A stretch of DNA of 7,566 bases. Origin: Candidatus Latescibacterota bacterium (GTDB lineage: Bacteria > JAAXHH01). Below, in pieces: positions 5,624 to 7,566 of the stretch. Position 1 is the first letter of the stretch; the number at the start of each line of letters is the position of its first letter. The notes under the pieces are model-generated. The model saw only the letters and a list, made by a program, of their open reading frames with translations. It did not search any database and had not been told where the DNA came from. The DNA lies in contig JAJECR010000379.1 of NCBI GenBank assembly GCA_022821935.1, positions 1 to 7,566 of the forward strand, written 5' to 3'. The position numbers and the translations under genes were made by a program.

Positions 5624-6216
5624 GCGTCCCGGGCGTTCAGGTAGGGGACGGACCGCGCCAGGAACGTGTCCAGCAGTTCCCCGGGCGTCAAATCGGACGT
5701 GTCTATGGCGAACTTCCGGTGTATCCACGACTGCGCGACCTCCTCTTCGAACCGCTCCAGGATGAGCGGGACGTCCTCCGCCGGCACCAACTGGCGGGGA
5801 TGGGGGGCCGTCTCCATGCGACGCCGGATCACTTCGGGACGGGCATGCAGGTGAACAAGGATCGCATCGTCGGGCATGTCCGGCTCGTACTCACGCACCG
5901 CGATGTTGATTCCCGGGTAATAGTACCGGGGTCCGTAGACCATTTCCTCAATGTGAAATCCGCCGAGGAGGATGTGATCGAACTTGTGCATCAGGCGGAC
6001 GTGGTACACGATCTGGAAACGTTGAAACCGCTCCTTGATGGCCGGCAGCATGTCGATAAAACCCTGCTGCTCCTCCGCATCGAGATGGTAGGCGTCCGGG
6101 ATGGTGAAGTGGTCGTCGAGGTGGTGGTGCACGCCCCGTTCGTTCCCCCAGGCGTATAGCCCGTCGATCAGTGTGGTGACGCCGGAATACTCGCAGCCCA
6201 CGGCGATCAACCGCAT
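5605..6216 (-). CDS. P-loop kinase-like protein with degenerate Walker A (Lys replaced by Val)
   Basis: A 203-residue protein that I do not recognise by name but that looks like a P-loop nucleoside/nucleotide kinase fold. It begins MRLIAVGCEYSGVTTLIDGL. The loop G7-C-E-Y-S-G-V-T-T15 has the spacing of GxxxxGK[ST], with Val13 where the phosphate-binding lysine belongs. Later parts fit the fold: an acidic DDHFTIP (34-40) where kinases have a DxD/DE substrate motif, FDHILLGGFHIEEMVYG (79-95) as a possible Walker B/DR region, then a LID-like VHLHARPEVIRRRM (121-134) and a C-terminal helix. There is no membrane segment or signal peptide. It could be a kinase that does not use the usual lysine, a non-catalytic nucleotide sensor, or a sulfotransferase-like protein. 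The ATG at 6216 is supported by AAAGGAG 5 bases upstream. It sits between two MR/MLE genes with about 30-base gaps, so it probably serves the same pathway. Confidence 0.82.
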   Translation of the reverse strand: MRLIAVGCEYSGVTTLIDGLYAWGNERGVHHHLDDHFTIPDAYHLDAEEQQGFIDMLPAIKERFQRFQIVYHVRLMHKFDHILLGGFHIEEMVYGPRYYYPGINIAVREYEPDMPDDAILVHLHARPEVIRRRMETAPHPRQLVPAEDVPLILERFEEEVAQSWIHRKFAIDTSDLTPGELLDTFLARSVPYLNARDALTRMQ

Positions 6217-6221
6217 GGACG

Positions 6222-6228
6222 CTCCTTT
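6222..6228 (-). promoter_or_regulatory. Shine-Dalgarno of the kinase-like gene
   Basis: AAAGGAG on the minus strand, 5 bases before the ATG at 6216, confirms that the protein begins MRLIAVGCEY. The P-loop is therefore at the very N-terminus. Confidence 0.75.
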
Positions 6229-6247
6229 CGTGGTTCGGTATGACGTT

Positions 6248-7366
6248 TCAGTGCAATTCCTCGTGGCTCTGCGTGTACCGCTGCAGCGCGTCGTAATCCA
6301 GGTCGCATCCCAGCCCCGGCTTCATCGGCGTGGGGACGTATCCGTTCTCATAGGTTATGGGTTCGACGATGAGGTCGTCCTCCCGGGTCCATCCGCCCAC
6401 GAAGTCGGACGCCATGGTGCAGTTGGGCGCCGCGGCCGCGGCGTGGACGTAGGAAGTATCCGCGATGCCCAGGTCGTTTCCCGATCCGTGCCAGCAGGGC
6501 AGCCCGGCGGCGGCGGCCGTGGCCGCGTTGCGTTGAAAGCCGAACATACTGCCGCCCAGGTTCACGCAGTCCACCACGCCCCGGCCCCCGTCGGCCTGCA
6601 GGGCCCGGACTACGCCCGGACCGTCTCCCAGGTGCATGGCCAGGGGAAAAGAAATGGCCCGGTGGATTTCTTCGTAGCCCTCGATATCCGTCTTCGGTAT
6701 GGGATCCTCGAAGACCTCCACGTTCCCGAGCGGCTCGAGTCGCTCGGCCAGTTCGATGGTCTGCGCCGCGGTGTGGAACCGTTCGTTGGGGTCCACGGTA
6801 ACCTTGAATTCGGAACCGCCCACGTCGTGCATGGCCTTCAGCCGTTCGTACATGGGCTCCTCGATCCGGCATTTGATCTTGACGCCCTTGAATCCGTGCC
6901 GCAACGCCCGTTCCACGGCCCTGCGGCCGTCCTCGGGCGTCTGATGGCCCATCCAGTAGTCGGCCCGGACGCGGTCCCGCACAGCGCCGCCTAGTAGCGT
7001 GTGCACGGGCACGCCCCTCACACGCCCCACCAGATCCAATACGGCCATCTCGCAGGCGTCGTAGGCCGGTCCGGCGCCCACCGTCATGTCGTCGTCGGCC
7101 TTCTCGGCCTGGCGCCCGAAGATATCCTGGGGCGCGATGGCCTCGGGGTCACGGCCGATCAGTTGTCTGGCGCCATCCCTGACCTCCTCGATGGGCATGC
7201 CCCGCCAGGTTTCTCCGATGCCGGAGAACTCGGTGTCCGTATCGATTCGGATGATGTGCTTGGGCACCAGGTCCCACCCGGACTTGTCGGTGTATATCGG
7301 ACTGTGCACGCGGCCCGGTATGATGGGCACGACGACGGTCCACACGGCGACGGAAGTAATTTTCAT
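6248..7366 (-). CDS. MR/MLE enolase-superfamily enzyme (KxK, His-Asp dyad; unusual third metal-ligand region)
   Basis: A 372-residue enolase-superfamily protein: capping domain to about 130, then the barrel. Strand two has Lys163-x-Lys165 (KGVKIKCRIEE), the base motif of the mandelate racemase and glucarate dehydratase groups. Metal ligands one and two are Asp192 (VTVDPNERF) and Glu220 (VFEDPIP). The opposite-face base is His293 (CWHGSGNDLGI) with Asp266 (VVDCVNLGG); the 21-residue spacing from the GG motif to the histidine equals that of the neighbour at 4450-5574. The usual third ligand (Glu in a GE motif) is missing: the segment reads PLAMHLGDG, offering His245 or Asp248. Glucarate dehydratases use Asn there, so a glucarate-dehydratase-like role is possible but unproven. 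It probably removes or moves a proton alpha to a carboxylate, as a dehydratase or racemase. The ATG at 7366 has GGGAG 6 bases upstream. It lies 33 bases after the partial gene and 31 before the kinase-like gene. Confidence 0.92.
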   Translation of the reverse strand: MKITSVAVWTVVVPIIPGRVHSPIYTDKSGWDLVPKHIIRIDTDTEFSGIGETWRGMPIEEVRDGARQLIGRDPEAIAPQDIFGRQAEKADDDMTVGAGPAYDACEMAVLDLVGRVRGVPVHTLLGGAVRDRVRADYWMGHQTPEDGRRAVERALRHGFKGVKIKCRIEEPMYERLKAMHDVGGSEFKVTVDPNERFHTAAQTIELAERLEPLGNVEVFEDPIPKTDIEGYEEIHRAISFPLAMHLGDGPGVVRALQADGGRGVVDCVNLGGSMFGFQRNAATAAAAGLPCWHGSGNDLGIADTSYVHAAAAAPNCTMASDFVGGWTREDDLIVEPITYENGYVPTPMKPGLGCDLDYDALQRYTQSHEELH

Positions 7367-7372
7367 CCTAGT

Positions 7373-7377
7373 CTCCC
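7373..7377 (-). promoter_or_regulatory. Shine-Dalgarno of the first MR/MLE gene
   Basis: GGGAG on the minus strand, 6 bases before the ATG at 7366, supports the start MKITSVAVWT. Confidence 0.65.
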
Positions 7378-7399
7378 TGGTGGCGAGAAAGCGGTGTGT

Positions 7400-7566
7400 T
7401 CAGTTGTTCCGCCACCCCGCCATGAACGCGTCCATGTTCAGGCCGGACGGCATTTCCTCGAAATAGTAGTGCATGGGGTCCGACTGAAAACCCGGCACGT
7501 ACTGCATGGCTTCGGATTGTAATTGTCTGTCCAGCGGGGCAAAGCGCCGCCATAGGGTGTCCAGTT
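7400..7566 (-). CDS. 3' end of an unrecognised gene (partial)
   Basis: The minus-strand frame entering from the right edge runs 54 codons and stops with TGA at 7402-7400. It begins LDTLWRRFAPLDRQLQSEAM and ends NMDAFMAGWRNN. I judge it the true frame for three reasons: its composition is balanced (aromatic, acidic and hydrophobic residues), unlike the overlapping frame rich in His, Arg and Ala; its stop lies 33 bases before the next start, matching the spacing of the following genes; and it is on the same strand. No catalytic motif is visible in this C-terminal tail, so I assign no function. It is probably the upstream member of the same operon. Confidence 0.7.
   Translation of the reverse strand, partial: LDTLWRRFAPLDRQLQSEAMQYVPGFQSDPMHYYFEEMPSGLNMDAFMAGWRNN

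Noticed and set aside
5065..6159. Plus-strand open frame (364 codons) spanning two minus-strand genes
   Set aside because: It crosses the junction of two well-supported genes and lacks motifs, so it is a codon-bias shadow.
7368..7553. Minus-strand 61-codon frame beginning MAALCPAGQT
   Set aside because: It overlaps the more protein-like partial frame ending at 7400 and overruns into the Shine-Dalgarno of the next gene; its composition looks like an out-of-frame shadow.
1..7566. tRNA genes, CRISPR repeats, insertion sequences or phage genes
   Set aside because: Reading both strands, I saw no cloverleaf, no regularly spaced repeats, and no transposase or integrase motifs; coding density leaves almost no room.

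Overview
The window is GC-rich and densely coded. Every gene I can support lies on the minus strand, so genes are read from high to low coordinates. There is no RNA gene, CRISPR array, transposase or integrase, and no gene-free stretch longer than about 150 bases. The mix is two mandelate racemase/muconate lactonizing (MR/MLE) enolase-superfamily enzymes, two phytanoyl-CoA dioxygenase (PhyH) proteins, a 2-hydroxyacid dehydrogenase and a thiamine diphosphate (ThDP) enzyme. This looks like an uncultured, environmental heterotroph rich in sugar-acid or carboxylate catabolism. Poribacteria- or Latescibacteria-like lineages are one guess, from gene content only and not from any marker gene.

Layout in transcription order. 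(1) 7566-7400: the 3' end of an unrecognised gene. (2) 7366-6248: an MR/MLE enzyme with a KxK motif and a His-Asp dyad. (3) 6216-5605: a small P-loop kinase-like protein whose Walker A lysine is replaced by valine. (4) 5574-4450: a second MR/MLE enzyme, of the KxD/DxH sugar-acid dehydratase type, with a GTG start. These four genes are separated by 30-33 bases and genes 2-4 have good Shine-Dalgarno sequences, so they look like one operon. A weak hairpin and a possible -10 palindrome lie in the next gap (4369-4449). (5) 4368-3622: PhyH protein no. 2. (6) 3558-2545: a DUF523-DUF1722 fusion resembling RudS, the tRNA 4-thiouridine desulfidase. An intrinsic-terminator-like hairpin with a T tract follows (2478-2513). 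(7) 2395-1619: PhyH protein no. 1. (8) 1586-615: a D-2-hydroxyacid dehydrogenase. (9) 582-1 (possibly starting at 618): the N-terminal part of a ThDP-dependent acetolactate synthase-like enzyme, running off the left edge.

How they may work together (inference): the two enolase-superfamily enzymes would dehydrate sugar acids or related hydroxyacids to 2-keto-3-deoxy acids. The 2-hydroxyacid dehydrogenase and ThDP enzyme could process 2-oxoacids or 2-hydroxyacids made downstream, and the PhyH oxygenases could hydroxylate a carboxylate substrate. The RudS-like protein and the kinase-like protein do not obviously fit such a pathway. The most unusual features are the lysine-less P-loop protein between two enolase-superfamily genes, the unusual third metal-ligand region of the first MR/MLE enzyme, and a perfect 19-bp tandem duplication across the gene 3/gene 4 junction.
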